From: Pyxicephalus adspersus
Lineage: Eukaryota; Chordata; Amphibia; Anura; Pyxicephalidae
Reading direction: 5' to 3'
Length of the DNA stretch: 64,000 nt
Assembly: GCF_032062135.1 (NCBI RefSeq)
Contig: NC_092866.1
Coordinates: forward strand, 30,559,065-30,623,064
Below the pieces are notes generated by a model. It saw only the letters and a program-made list of their open reading frames with translations. It ran no database searches and was not told where the DNA came from. Made by a program: the position numbers and the translations under genes. Positions 1 through 10,580 of the stretch are shown one piece after another (position 1 is the stretch's first letter; the number at the start of each line of letters is the position of its first letter).

Positions 1-590
1 GAACATTTTGCCCATGTCAGACTTATGTAAAAAAAACACCTTCATCATTACCCACAACTAACTTTCAAAAAATTACCATTGTTGAAAGACAAATTAGTCC
101 ATAGTAATTTTCAGAAAATACCAAACAGTTTGGAAGTCAATAAGGGAATCTACCCTTGCGGTTCATGTAACCAATGCAGATGGGTTTCTAGGGAAAATGG
201 AGACAAAGTACCAATCCCCTTGACCTTTACTCCTAAACTCACACAAAAAGTTACCTGTAGAACTAGAGGAGTTATCTATTTAGCCTACTGTACTTGTGGT
301 TGTTTCTATGTTCACAAGACTAAGCAGAATTCAGAAAAAGAATTTAGTAACATATTTATGACATCATCAATGGTAAAATCCTAACTCCGCTTAGTCTCCA
401 CATGGCAAAGAACCACAACTTTAATGATCATGAAATCATGTTTACAATACTTGAACTTGTCCCACAAGACCCCAAAAGAGACGATTGGGACAAAATTCTT
501 TTACAAAGGGAGGCCAGGTGGATATTCAACCTGGTTGCTACACAATACCCAGGTATAAATGAGACACAGAGTAATAAACCTTTCCTATAG
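1..590 (+). pseudogene. Penelope-like element, C-terminal linker and GIY-YIG endonuclease (partial)
   Basis: This is the 3' coding end of an endonuclease-bearing Penelope-like retroelement whose upstream part lies off the left edge. In order it shows the linker LKDKLVHSNF, a Cys cluster (CGSCNQC) typical of this clade, a GIY-YIG-type strand GVIYLAYC...FYVHKTK, then, after a frameshift near 340-351, the helical part (HIYDIINGK..., WDKILLQREARWIF, PGINE). In the family the endonuclease nicks target DNA for reverse transcription. The usual Gly of YVGKT is His here and the frame is broken, so it is dead. The stop is at 588-590. Family assignment is firm; the boundary of its 3' UTR is not visible. 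Confidence 0.88.
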
Positions 591-2334
591 GAGAATCATG
601 ACAACTATGATTATTCCTAATGTACATATTGCTACCACCCCTTTGTTTCCACCTTTTCTTTTTGTCATTGTTTGTGTTTTATTACAAAAGTAGTATGGGG
701 ATTTATTTTTACATAATAATTAATTTTGAATTTTGCTTTATAATTATTTGTTTTGTACCTCAAATAATATACATACAATTAAACATGTTGATTATAATCA
801 TATATCATTTGATGTTAAACAAATTAATTATTTATATTTGATGTGGCAATTAATACCTGCCTCTTCATGGAATACAAAGTATTTAAGATGTTGTTTAAAT
901 TTTATCAAAATTATCATAATGATAAATCATTGATGTTACTATATCATGATTTGTAGGTTATATATACTTGTATAATAATGTTATGCTACTTAACATGTAC
1001 TAATCAATATCCATAGTTTATATATTAGTTTATAGTGGTCGTTTCCTATACATCTAAATTGGAGAAATACTTTTGTTAGCTTCAGTTAAATTGGTGGTTT
1101 TGTATAGATGCTCCTTCTGGTTTACCTCTTACGCCACAAGAGGTGCTCAGCTCTGCTGGATTGCACATCCTGCAGAGTTATTATACTCTGAGAGGTGGGC
1201 GGACCTTAGTCACTAGGTTTCATCCCACCTCCCCTTGAGTGATGGGTGCCTCTTGCGGATAGGATGCCCTATGGGCGGCAAGTTTACCCTACAGCAGTAT
1301 CTGCCCGACGTGCACACGAACTTCTGGTATTTTTTACTGGGCATTCCCCACGTGGAGCACCACTATATATCAGACAGAGGAACACAGAGGCACAGGGATT
1401 TCCTCTCCAAGATGAACACTTGTGATTAGAAAGACTTGTTGTGGTCAGCAGCAGCGGGTAAGGTACTATGAGATCCTAGTAGATTTTGACTCCAGCTTGA
1501 ACCAGCTTAATTCCTAAAATTGCATGATTACTAACCCTGTTTATGTACTCTATTTGATGATAGGCATTTTTGAATTTTCCTTGCATCTGGGGCGTTAGCT
1601 ACCGTAGGTTTGTTTTGGAAACATAGGTAAGCCATTGTTCATTCATTATTTCCAAACACCAAGAGTTATATAGACATTTTTTGGCATAAGGCTTCCCTAT
1701 AATGCAACTATCTAATTAAGGAACACCTGCATTGATTCCATCTAAAAAACACACTACAAATAGAGCTTTATCAGACATGGTAATACATTTGGATTACTTT
1801 GGGATGAGAACAATAAAAACATTCTAATCAGTGGTAAGTTAGTTTTTTTTGTTGTATGTCCATCACACCCTTACTTAAATGTTAACCTATTTGAAATCAT
1901 TTATTAAAAAAAAAAAAATATATATTTTGATTATTATATGCACAATATTCATAATTTACAAACTATCACACTAATACAATAAATCACTATCTGATATGCA
2001 CTTTTTTCACATTTATTTCATAGATATATATTTTTATTAAATTATACATTAATTATTCTTTAATCAACTATTGATTATTTGATCACTTTATAAATCCTTT
2101 TAATAATCACCAACAATTAAATCAATACAAATTATATTAATTCAAATTATGTGTTCAGAAAAAGTGTTTCCCCTCTACTCTTTGTTCATCAGAATCAATC
2201 ATGATTGTATAAAGGATTTTCTTGGAGTGGCCCCAGTCTCTGTATCAGTATGTAATTGTATTTTCTACAAAGGAAATCAATATAATTATAAATATTCATG
2301 ATATATTTTGTGTTAACACCACAGATCTCCCTGC
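591..2334. other. AT-rich non-coding DNA, probably PLE 3' UTR and terminal-repeat DNA
   Basis: No gene is supported. The first ~500 bases are AT-rich sequence following the PLE stop codon. A GC-richer block at about 1120-1450 resembles in character the 5' leader DNA that precedes hammerhead motifs elsewhere in the window (for example 6780-7560). From 1840 to 2330 it is again AT-rich with A and TA runs. Short open frames here have no recognisable domain. Confidence 0.4.
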
Positions 2335-2379
2335 CTGTCCTGAAAAAGCGGACATAGTTTCCGCGAAATGCATCGACAG
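2335..2379 (+). ncRNA. Hammerhead-ribozyme-like motif 1 (PLE type)
   Basis: The segment can fold as a minimal type I hammerhead. Stem I pairs CUGUC (2335-2339) with GACAG (2375-2379). The core begins CUGAAAA at 2340, one base off CUGANGA (G8 is A). Stem II is a GCGGA/UUCCGC hairpin. Then GAAA leads into a two-pair stem III (AU-GC-AU) and cleavage-site-like UC. This architecture, with a very short stem III, is the one known from Penelope-like elements. The G8 change should abolish or impair cleavage. I infer a decayed ribozyme in PLE terminal DNA. Confidence 0.7.
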
Positions 2380-2590
2380 TGGGAACATCATAGTGGGTGC
2401 CCATTCAGGAGATACCTAATAGTATGGTGTATGTTTTTATGTAATTGCTTATTGTCATTTTGTATTTGAATAATATTTTTTATAAATTTTATATCAGGAA
2501 TTCTGGCTTTTAAAGTCCAAAATTGGATTGTGCCTGATCACTATACAAAGGCAGCTCAGTGCGATTATAAACAATTGCGCAAAAATATAT

Positions 2591-2630
2591 CGCTCTTGGC
2601 GTATTTCGCCGTTAGGCTTCTTCAGGGGAC
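2591..2630 (-). ncRNA. Hammerhead-ribozyme-like motif 2 (PLE type)
   Basis: On the minus strand the order is CCC, CUGAAGA, a GCC/GGC stem II hairpin (loop UAAC), GAAA, then UACGCC. It matches the other PLE hammerhead-like motifs here up to the stem III/cleavage site, where GUC is replaced by GCC. It lies about 210 bp from motif 1 in the opposite orientation, and the flanking sequence differs from that of motif 1, so these look like two different elements and not two arms of one repeat. Confidence 0.55.
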
Positions 2631-2639
2631 ATGATGGGA

Positions 2640-3528
2640 ATGTTATATTGCTGTATAGTGGAATAAAATACAGACATCTCACTATTAAACACCATACTAA
2701 TGTCAAAATCAAAAGATAATAAATCATAAGAGATATACAGTAAATATGTTATATCATAAAGTCAAGCCAAAGTTGTGCTTATTAGGTAGTATTACAGTAG
2801 TGTGGAAAATATCTATATGTTATTAAAAAATAATCATAAAAGTATAATTATTAAGTTTAAATACATATTTTCTTGTTATTATCACTGTCATTAGTAACCA
2901 CAAAATAGAGTGAGGGATTCTATTATTGTAAGAAGCCCAAACATTGTTAAATGTAATAAGATATTAATACTTACATCTTTGTATTTATTCCTAAGGGTGT
3001 GTGTGTGTGTGAAATGCATCACTTACTTGTTTATTCAGTTTTTGGAGGATCTAGGACTCCTACAGGATATCCTTGCGGAGTCCCATGAAATACGTAGTGA
3101 TAGTGTCACAGCTCCACAGGGCAAGGTGGTGGATAAGGATGAGCGATAATGCCTCTGGAATGGGCGAAATTTCCTCAAACTTCCAATGGTTCCACGAAAT
3201 TTCGGCGAACTGTTTTTGCGAAACCATTGGAGGAGGAAATGAAAACAGGAGGATTCCCAGGGCTGAAAGCAGCTCCCGGTTTGTGATCACCGGCGCACTA
3301 AAGGTTAATTAACCTCTAGTGCCCCGGGAATCGCACACTACTCCCAATGAATGCAGCCACAGCTGCAATCATTGGGAAGATGCCTGGCAAAGGAGAACCA
3401 CAGGTGATGCAGCGCTGGAAATCCTTCTGATCGACGAGAGCTCAACCGCTCTGCGAATAAGGCGGCCAATTCGCCACGAGATCGAACTTATTATTCTTGC
3501 TCACTCATTTTTAGTGGTGGACCCACTG
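2640..3528. other. Non-coding DNA between PLE DNA and a Gypsy LTR
   Basis: No gene is supported. The left half is AT-rich with a short GT run near 2997-3010. From about 3147 to 3510 there is a GC-richer block with partly self-complementary segments (GAAATTTC and CCAATGG motifs repeated in both orientations), which suggests a non-autonomous DNA element, but I cannot define its ends or target duplication. Confidence 0.3.
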
Positions 3529-4201
3529 TGTCACCAAGCCAGTGGGTGGAGACGTGCACTAGGCGCAGGGTCTAAGCAGTAGCTCGGCCTTCTCCAGAGC
3601 CTCTAGAGGTGAGGTTGTTGTGCAGAGAACCACTGCCGGGTTGCGACCCCTGTGCCCGCCAAGGCAGGTGACTGTTACTTAGCAGGAACCAAAACCTAGT
3701 GCCTGAGCCAAATCCAAAAGAGCAGTCAAACGAGCCAAAGGTCAGGGTAGGCAGCAAACAAGAGTAGTCAGGAAACAAGCTGTGGTCAGTACACGGATAA
3801 CACAGGAACAGTATGCAGAAACTGGAGCAGGGAAAACCTTGGAGTAGAACTACAAGGAACTCCTTGTCCAGGCAACTTCCTGTTGCCAGGCCACTTTCTT
3901 AAAAAGGGATGTCATGTGATGAGTGTACGTCATGTGAACTGCAGACACCAACCCCACCAGTAGGGGGAAGTGCTGTTGATGCCTCAGGTGTTGTTCATAT
4001 GCCTGCCAGCAGAGGGAGTGTGTCTGTGGAACACCCTAGTTAAGGCAAGGGAGGCAGCTGACCGAGAATCACATGACCTGGACCAGGAAGTGTGCAGAGA
4101 GTTGGATCCAGAAGCAGAGATGTTGCTGGCAGCAGGGGACTGCAAGGTGGATGACACTGAAGGGGTTACAGATCCCCTGGATCCTGCAGGGATCTGTGAC
4201 A
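3529..4201 (-). repeat. 3' LTR of Gypsy-1
   Basis: On the minus strand the LTR runs from TGTCACAGATCC (4201) to ...CTTGGTGACA (3529), with the TG...CA ends expected of LTRs. It is preceded by the polypurine tract. Its inner sequence (the CTTCTCCAGAGCC stretch near 3591-3602) is shared with the LTRs at 28756 and 37484, linking the three to one Gypsy group. No 5' LTR is present, so a target duplication cannot be tested. Confidence 0.75.
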
Positions 4202-4307
4202 GTGCTCCCCTCCTAGGGCCCCTTCTGACCCAGTCCCCCCTGGGTTTGTCGGGGAATTTTAAATGAAAGCTCTTGAGGAGAAAAGGAGAATGAAGAACCT
4301 TTTCGAG

Positions 4308-4413
4308 GGACCCAGGAACGTTCCTCAGGGCCGTAGCCCTTCCAATGGATTAGGTACTGTAAAGAACCCTGGACGGGTCTGGAGTCTAGGATCTGCTCAA
4401 TCTCGTAGTTTCC
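4308..4413 (-). pseudogene. Chromodomain of Gypsy-1 integrase
   Basis: Translation of the minus strand gives an unbroken chromodomain: [10 protein letters not shown], then [17 protein letters not shown]. The aromatic Tyr and Trp residues and the WKGYG..E..W signature are those of chromodomains fused to chromovirus integrases, where they are thought to steer integration through histone-tail binding. It follows the integrase GPY/F-like region after a stretch with stops, so it is no longer part of a translatable protein. Confidence 0.82.
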
Positions 4414-4543
4414 CTTAGGCAGCAGAAATGGGACCAGGAGGTTTAATCTTCTTGGAAAATGTGTTTAAAAAAGACTGGTTTGAGAAGTGATACATGGAAG
4501 GAATTGTGATCCTTCAAGAATGGAGGTAGTTTTCATTTGTAAG

Positions 4544-5179
4544 TCACAGAACAGAAAAGGGGCTAATGATGCGAGGAGCAAGCTTGAGAGAAGGCATTCC
4601 CAGGCGACTATACTTGGAGGAGAGCCATACTTTGTCACCTGTTGAAAACTGAGGAGCAGGAATTCTCTTCTTATCAGCACATTTTTTGTAGCGTAGAGCA
4701 GAAGAGCATTTCAAAGTCTCTTGAACCTTCCTCCAAACTTGCTGAATGCTGTCAGTGGTAGCAGCTGCAGCAGGTACATCAGAAGAAGATGGAACTGGAG
4801 CAGGGAGCCTGGGGTGGTGACCAGAGATGATGAAGAAGGGGCTCTTACCCGTGGATTCATTGGAGTGGTTGTTGTGGCCCAGCTCAGCCCACCATAGACG
4901 GTCGGACCCGTTATCTTGCTGGGAGCTGACGTATATGCGGTAATACTGCTCGGTTTGCCCATTAGTCTGAGGATGGTAGGCAAGCCAAAAGTCCAATTTG
5001 ATTTCCAATAGTTGACAGAGGGCTCTCCAGAAGCGGAAAGTGAATTGAACTCCCTGATCTGACACAATGTGAGATGGCAATCTGTGCAGACGATTGACTT
5101 CTTTAGGGAAGATCTTTGCCAAGATTGGAGCAGAGGGAAGACCAGGCCATTTTTGAGAATCTATCCCACCACCACCCAA
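4544..5179 (-). pseudogene. Integrase of Gypsy-1, catalytic core and GPY/F region
   Basis: A 211-codon open stretch covers the second half of a Ty3/Gypsy integrase. It shows the second catalytic Asp in IVSDQGVQF, the region of the catalytic Glu in HPQTNGQTEQ, and a C-terminal module containing FSTGDKVWLSSKY. The zinc-binding N-terminus and first Asp are not in this frame. In the family this enzyme inserts the cDNA copy. It lies between the RNase H remnant and the chromodomain, as expected for a chromovirus. Confidence 0.85.
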
Positions 5180-5559
5180 TTTGTGTTAAACCCATTAGAG
5201 GATGGAAGATCTGTTATGAAGTTCATAGAGATGTGACGGTTGCTCAGGAATTGGAAGTGGCTTTAAAGGACGGGCGAGGGATCAGCGAGGCACAGTGTGC
5301 CAGGTACACTCAGTGCATAAACTCATTCACCTCTTGTCTTGGATTTGGCCACAAGTATGCAGCGGATTAGCTCCAAGGTTTTGTTTAGCCCATGGTGTCC
5401 AGCAAACCTGGAGGCATGTCCCCATGGAAGGCTCAGAGTGCGCTGACCCTTTTACAAATGACTTGCTTGGAGGGTTCTAGTCGGCCAGGGGCACGATTTT
5501 GGCAGGGTCAATGATGAAAATTGGTTCTGGTTCTTCCTTTTCAAAGGAACAGGACAGAG

Positions 5560-5830
5560 CATCCCCTTTGACATTTTTTGAACCTGGGCGATAGGTGGGC
5601 AAAGAAAAAGGGTGCCCATCGGACTTGGCGGAGATTCAAGCGTTGAGCAGTCTGTAAATACTGCAAATTCTTGTGATCTGTGGAAATGATCACTGGGTGC
5701 CGAGCTCCGGCCAGCAAGTGGCGCGCTTCCACCAGGGCAAGCTTAACTACGAGTAACTCATGGTCTCCAATGATGTAGTTCCTCGCAGGGAGAGAGAAAA
5801 AAAAGCAATCCAAAGTGCAATTGTCAACAA
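5560..5830 (-). pseudogene. RNase H remnant of Gypsy-1
   Basis: The minus frame contains [17 protein letters not shown] followed by [20 protein letters not shown] and RWAPFFF, the characteristic Gypsy RNase H stretch with the TDHKNL motif. Upstream in the same open frame (up to 5984) the match to RT/RNase H fades, so the 5' truncation point is placed near 5830-5990. The domain normally degrades the RNA strand during cDNA synthesis. Confidence 0.8.
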
Positions 5831-5990
5831 TGACACTTTGGAGATGCCAGTATAGAGATGGCATTGCGTTTAAGGTCAAGTCACTGCAATTAGGGTAAGA
5901 GATCTGTGAAAAAAGTGTGATGTGGTCACTATATAGTGTTAGACAATCCATGAAGTCCATATCATAACTGGGTTTTATTTGCAAGTCTCA

Positions 5991-6615
5991 CATGAGGACA
6001 CTTACATTGCATTAGATGTCGGGTTCACCTGTTACTATGGTTATCCCTCTGTCATAGAAAGATTACTCTTGTGTTCTGATTATGCAGATTACTGGTTGTA
6101 CCTTAATTATGAAGTATATGAACATTCAATATATTAAAATATTAATTATTAAATGTAACCAATTATGACATGTGATTAAAGTATAACTAAGAAGATTGTT
6201 GGTCACTTACCTCCCAACCAGGATTGAGAGTATGAAGGTATGTCCAAATTACCTGGATGGTTCCAGGAGTTGTTCAATATTTTGAAACATTATGGTATAT
6301 ACGCATAACTGAACAAACAGTATTTAGAATATTGAAATGAGGGAAAATTGGTTAGTATAGTTTATTTATATGTGAGAATAAAGTTTCAGTGGGTGATAAT
6401 ACTTACTAATTAATCTGTGTGTACCAGAAGGGTAAGTAGTTTGGCAGTGCAAACCACGGACTATCCCAGCAGGTTATTAACTAAGGATAAGATTAATTAA
6501 AATACAATACTGTTGAGATTGGAGCCTATAATGGGTATTTGGTACTTCATATAGAATTGGGTAAGACAACAACCTACTAGGTTGATTGCGTGCTGATATT
6601 TGTTGAAAATATACA

Positions 6616-6654
<39 letters not shown>

Positions 6655-6780
6655 CACACAAACACTGAACAAACAAAACTTCTAGTTTTGAAAAAAATGT
6701 GAATACTAATATTGATCTTAAGTTTAATAATTTCTTGTCTTTATGGTGTTGAATAGAGCATTCAGAGACTTACTCGTTTG
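5991..6780. other. AT-rich non-coding DNA with an (AT)n tract
   Basis: No gene is supported. The sequence is AT-rich with a simple AT repeat at about 6617-6650. A GGTCACTTACCTCCC segment near 6201 looks like an inverted splice donor, but no coding exon precedes it on the minus strand. It probably includes the start of the PLE terminal DNA that continues to 7620. Confidence 0.35.
6617..6650. repeat. (AT)n microsatellite
   Basis: An uninterrupted run of alternating A and T of about 34 bases. Simple repeat, no function inferred. Confidence 0.9.
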
Positions 6781-7771
6781 CATTGGTAGTTCGGTGTGCG
6801 GTGTAGAGCATCCGCAGCCAGCCACCAGGGGACTGGCCTCACGGGTGCCAAGTTTAAATAGGGCTTTTTCAAAGGATAATTCTTGAGGAGTGAGGTCGGA
6901 AGTCCCAAGCTGCTTCCGCCCTCAGATTACTTACACTGTTTGCGTTGACTGTGCATGCGTGGGAAATCCGGCATGCTCAGTCAGTACTGACTATGATGAT
7001 GTAGGGACAAGGTATGCGTCACTGCTAAGCCATGCCTAGGGGTGTGTCTGGTTGTCAAACTATCAAGATGTCCGTCAGTCGTTGAGCCCTACCTAGGGGT
7101 GTGTCTGCCCGGCAGCTGTCCCCTCCCCAGATGTCGGTCTCACCCGACTGCGGGGAGATGGGATTCTCCTCAGGTCCTGGGCGTCCAATTTATTATCTGC
7201 AAATCAACTCTGGCACTTATATGGATCATATTATGACCAACAAGCAAGTGTAAATACCAACAATATCTATTAGAATACCGTCCAAGTAACTAACCAATCT
7301 TTATTTTCAATTAACTAGCATTTCCTAATAATTTCATATTATTTCTAATAGTTTGATCACAGAATCTATATAATCTGCCATTTTCCCATTACTATTGATT
7401 CGGCATGATGTGAATCCAATTTTTGATCTTCTATTCCATTTACTTTCAGGTCAATATACCAAGCGAGTCATTGCTTTCTAATTGGGTTTGTTGTTATGTA
7501 CTTCATTTTTCTGGTTTTATATCATTATGTAGTTATACATACTTGTATGATTTTCAGGGTCTCAGTATCCCCTGAGGAAGCCATTAGGACGAAATGCGTT
7601 GGGAGAGACTAACTATATAGTGTATATTTTGACCTACTAGGCATGAGATCAAACCATATGTGAGAACATATACTAGAACACTACTGTCAGATAATTCTGT
7701 CAAAAGTTGTCAGAATTATATCTTTTTTATGAATGTGTATTATTCAAGCTTGTATACCGCTTCTATGGGGC
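6781..7771 (+). repeat. PLE terminal-repeat (pLTR-like) DNA
   Basis: A GC-rich leader (6781-7170) contains CCTAGGGGTGTGTCTG twice, about 63 bp apart, similar to the CGCCCCTAGGGGTGTG motif in the arms of the PLE at 38-46 kb. It is followed by AT-rich DNA and a hammerhead-like motif at 7561-7607. This leader-then-hammerhead order is the recurring layout of PLE terminal DNA in this window. The block ends where Gmr1-like integrase begins (7772), so it may have been inserted into that element or truncated it. Confidence 0.55.
7561..7607 (+). ncRNA. Hammerhead-ribozyme-like motif 3 (PLE type)
   Basis: UCCC (7568-7571) can pair with GGGA (7601-7604), with a further CUC/GAG pairing outside it. The core reads CUGAGGA, a short imperfect GCC/GGA-C hairpin, GAAA, UGCG and UU. 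Stem III is reduced as in PLE hammerheads. H17 is U instead of the usual C. The imperfect stem II suggests decay. Confidence 0.65.
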
Positions 7772-8339
7772 GTGATCAGACCCTCCCAGGTTTCTTTCGT
7801 TATATCTATTAGGCCGCGGGGGTGTCTGCCATACAGCAACTCAAAAGGTGAATAGCCCGTGGATGACTGGGGAACTTCTCCTATAGCAAACGTCAGGTAA
7901 GGTAACAAGTCATCCAAATTTTTCCCATCTTTTGTGGGTAGTAGACAGAAGTGCGGAGCTGAGAAATTTTAAATAGTTTAGAGAGCTCCTTCATTACACG
8001 GGACATGAACGGTGTACCCTGATCTGTTAACAGCTCCTTTGGGATACCGACACAACTAAATATCTGCACCAATTTTTTGGCAATAGTTTTGGCCGAGGTG
8101 ATCCGTAAGGGAATGGCTTCGGGATATCTGGTGGCATTGTCCATTATGACTAGTATATGCTGATGACCCTGAGCCGATTTTACCAGCGGACCCACCAGGT
8201 CCATGCCAATTCTTTCAAAGGGTACTTCAATGATTGGTACCAGGAAAAGGTACCAGGGGGCTGCGATAATGGGGTATCGGAGCCGAATACTGACAAGAGA
8301 AGGACAGTCTCGTATCTTCATCAACAGGTTTGCCATCAA
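7772..8339 (-). pseudogene. Integrase of the Gmr1-like element
   Basis: The minus frame shows the first catalytic Asp in RIGMDLVGPL, the GHQHILVIMDNATRYPEAIP stretch, and the second Asp in LLTDQGTPFMSRV. The segment with the catalytic Glu is missing after SVYYPQ, where the frame skips ahead to a region encoding STGYSPFELLYGRHPRG (about 7860-7790). The N-terminal HHCC zinc finger is also absent: the frame from 8739 jumps from an upstream linker into HYRSPLVPFP. Two internal deletions plus the truncation leave it inactive. Confidence 0.85.
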
Positions 8340-8699
8340 TTACTTTTACATTTTTCTGAGCTCTATTTAGCGTAGGATCTCTCAATTGTTTAGAAAGAAA
8401 ATCATTTCTTTTTACTTCCAAATCAGGCATACAATCATGTGCATCTGCAGCATCAAAACTAGGCAATGCAATGTGAACACTGTCAGTGACCTCGGCATCT
8501 GACTCCGCCGCCTCTTGGCCTCCAGCCATTACCGAGAAAGGGAAGAATATCTTGCCTTCATTGGTCACATCTACAGTTTCTCCTTCTGGATTACTGTCAA
8601 TTGGGACAGGGCTGATTCCAACAGGCTGACCTTCAGGGAACCCATACTCCTGACTGCGGTTTGCCCACAACTTCCAAAAGTATGGAAAATCCCTCCCCA

Positions 8700-8963
8700 G
8701 CATGGCGTCATGAAACAATGTGGGAACAACACCTACCAAGGGGTATCAAATTGGACCACAGCAGTCTGGTAGTCACAGGTATCCCCATGTACACAAATGA
8801 CCCCTATAGTGTTAGATTGGTATTTGGAGGGACACACAAACTTAGCTTTTACCAGAGTTACAACGCTTCCTAAGTCCAGTAAAGCAGTGACAGGTTTTTC
8901 ATCAACTGACATAACACACATTTGTTTCTCAAGACGGCTTTGGCTAGCTGCAGTACACACCAC
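8700..8963 (-). pseudogene. Aspartic protease remnant of the Gmr1-like element
   Basis: The sequence PVTALLDLGSVVTLVK matches the retropepsin active-site segment, in which D-S/T-G is expected. Here it reads D-L-G, a change likely to inactivate it. AMLGRDF about 65 residues later fits the end of the domain. It sits between the gag zinc knuckle (9070-9030) and the integrase, as expected. Confidence 0.72.
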
Positions 8964-9019
8964 CTGAGCAAAGACATACGTTTTTTCAGAAAATTACATA
9001 GCATTGGCTTATGGGTTAT

Positions 9020-10020
9020 TGGACAATTAGCAGCAAAATGTCCTAACCCTTGGCAACGAAAACATTTTAAATTTTCTTGACTCAGTCCTCCCAAAGGCCA
9101 CTTGGACCTTACTGCCCTCTTTGGCCCCTCCCTAGGCCTTACGCCTACAGTCTCTTCACAGTCTGAAATAGTCTTATTTTTTTTCCCAGGACCCATATCC
9201 CCTGGAACAGTCTTACCAGGGGTTCCTGGAGATCGCTCTCGATAGGAGAGGGTCCACTCTGGCTTTAGTTAACCACTCCTCAGCTGCACTATACCGCTCC
9301 ACCATTTCCACAAGGTGGTCCACTGATTTGGGGTCTCCATGGGTTACCCATCTCCTCAGAGTGGCAGGCAGTGCTTGTGGATAACGATCCATAATGACCC
9401 GTTCGAATATCTCTGAAGCTGATAAGCACTCTGGTTGTGGCCATTTCCTTAGAAGTTGTATAAGTGTATGATAAGATCATACATTTGTGAACAGGGCAGT
9501 TTTCTGAGCTTGTACCCCCAGTGGTGCACTCACTGAGCTCGGACCACTAGGGTTACTCCCTAACATGTAAGGATTCCTGCTTTAAGTTTTTCATAGTCCA
9601 GGGCAGCCTCAGGTTTCAAATCAAAAAAGGCTTTTTGGGGTTCACCAGTCAAAAATGGCACAATTATCCCAGCTCATTGTTCCTTAGGCCAACTTCTGCG
9701 CACCACAATCCTCTCAAAAGTAGCAAGGTAAGCCTCCACATCATCAGCCACTGTCATTTTCTGCAGAACGTGATTGGCACTAAAAGTCTTACTAACAGTT
9801 TAGACAGGTACAGCGGAGTCCTCACTTAAGTTTGCCAGGAGCAGGGCAACCTCTTTATGGATACTGCGATCCAATTGCTGGGCCTCTGATATTGCAACAA
9901 TCTGGGCAGACAACAGCTTTATCATTTCACTCTGTTCCCGATTGGTGTCTTGTTACACTGCTGTAGCATGCTGCTGGGCTGCAGAGGCCTGAATCAATGC
10001 TTTCATCACATCCTCCATTT
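9020..10020 (-). pseudogene. gag remnant (SCAN-like capsid and CCHC knuckle) of the Gmr1-like element
   Basis: The minus strand, read through several stops, starts MEDVMKALIQ near 10020. It contains an alpha-helical segment with [11 protein letters not shown] and FLTGEPQKAFFDL (about 9770-9600) that resembles the gag region thought to have given rise to the vertebrate SCAN domain. It ends with a zinc knuckle CFRCQGLGHFAANC (C-X2-C-X4-H-X4-C) near 9070-9030. In the family gag forms the particle and the knuckle binds RNA. At least five in-frame stops and one frameshift are present. Confidence 0.75.
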
Positions 10021-10076
10021 TAAAGTTCTAACTAGAGAGATGCCCGCATCCTGCACCATATATGGTATGGCACCAT

Positions 10077-10580
10077 TGTAGGATCACCTTTTCAGGGGTA
10101 AAAGGTACTCTCAGACTGCAGGAGAGGTGTATGAAGCACACTGGTAGGCCCGCAGTCAGTTTTATTAAAAGGTTGCATAAGATAAAACAAAACAAAAATA
10201 AATCCTAGCCAGTCAGGCACTAACTAAACAGCAGGCAGATTCCTCTCTACCATTTGGTGGTTAACCCAGCCAACTCAACACAAACATTCCAGCAACCTTT
10301 ACTCACATGACGTACACCAATGGCTCTCACAGGCAGGTTTGCTGTGTCCCAGGTCAGGTAGTGCTTCTTTCCTCTCCTTCCTTTTTACCTGTTGCTCACA
10401 GCTGTGCAGTAATTAATGGCCAAGCAAAACCAAACTCTGGCCTGGATCAGAACACTTCTGAGTGACATGCAAAAGCCATATCTGGAATCCCAGCAGACCT
10501 GTTGCTGGTAAATCTCTCCCATAGGAGAGGAAACAAGGATAAATATATTTTCCTTCCAAGACTACCCCTGCCATGTCACA
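10077..10580 (-). repeat. 5' LTR of the Gmr1-like element
   Basis: On the minus strand it begins TGTGACATGGCAGGGG (10580) and ends ...GATCCTACA (10077), giving TG...CA ends and a length of 504 bp. One base further inside, TGGTGCCATACC is in the right place for a primer-binding site. The gag start lies about 60 bp inside. The 3' LTR has been lost, so a duplication test is impossible. Confidence 0.7.

Larger units (their letters stand above)
3529..5990 (-). mobile_element. Ty3/Gypsy retrotransposon with chromodomain, 5'-truncated (Gypsy-1)
   Basis: Reading on the minus strand, an RNase H remnant (about 5800-5570) is followed by integrase (5179-4544), a chromodomain (4413-4308), a purine-rich tract (GGAGGGGAGCAC, just above 4201) and a 3' LTR (4201-3529). 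This order (RT/RH before INT, chromodomain at the C-terminus) defines the chromovirus branch of Ty3/Gypsy. gag, protease, most of RT and the 5' LTR are missing. Multiple stops and frameshifts make it inactive. A closely related element with both LTRs lies at 28756-31727. Confidence 0.88.
7772..10580 (-). mobile_element. Gmr1-like Ty3/Gypsy retrotransposon, 3'-truncated
   Basis: On the minus strand: LTR (10580-10077), gag (about 10020-9200, with a CCHC knuckle), aspartic protease (about 8963-8700), then integrase (8339-7772). Protease is followed directly by integrase with no RT between them. That pol order is the hallmark of Gmr1-like Gypsy elements, in which integrase precedes RT. The element stops inside integrase at PLE terminal DNA, so RT, RNase H and the 3' LTR are lost. 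Stops throughout gag and a protease substitution make it defective. Confidence 0.8.

Noticed and set aside
3147..3510. A protein-coding block in the GC-richer sequence
   Set aside because: Open frames on both strands are unlike any family known to me and the sequence has partial self-complementarity, more like a DNA element.
6201..6215. Inverted splice-donor-like GGTCACTTACCTCCC
   Set aside because: No coding sequence with cathepsin features lies beside it, so it is not treated as an exon boundary.
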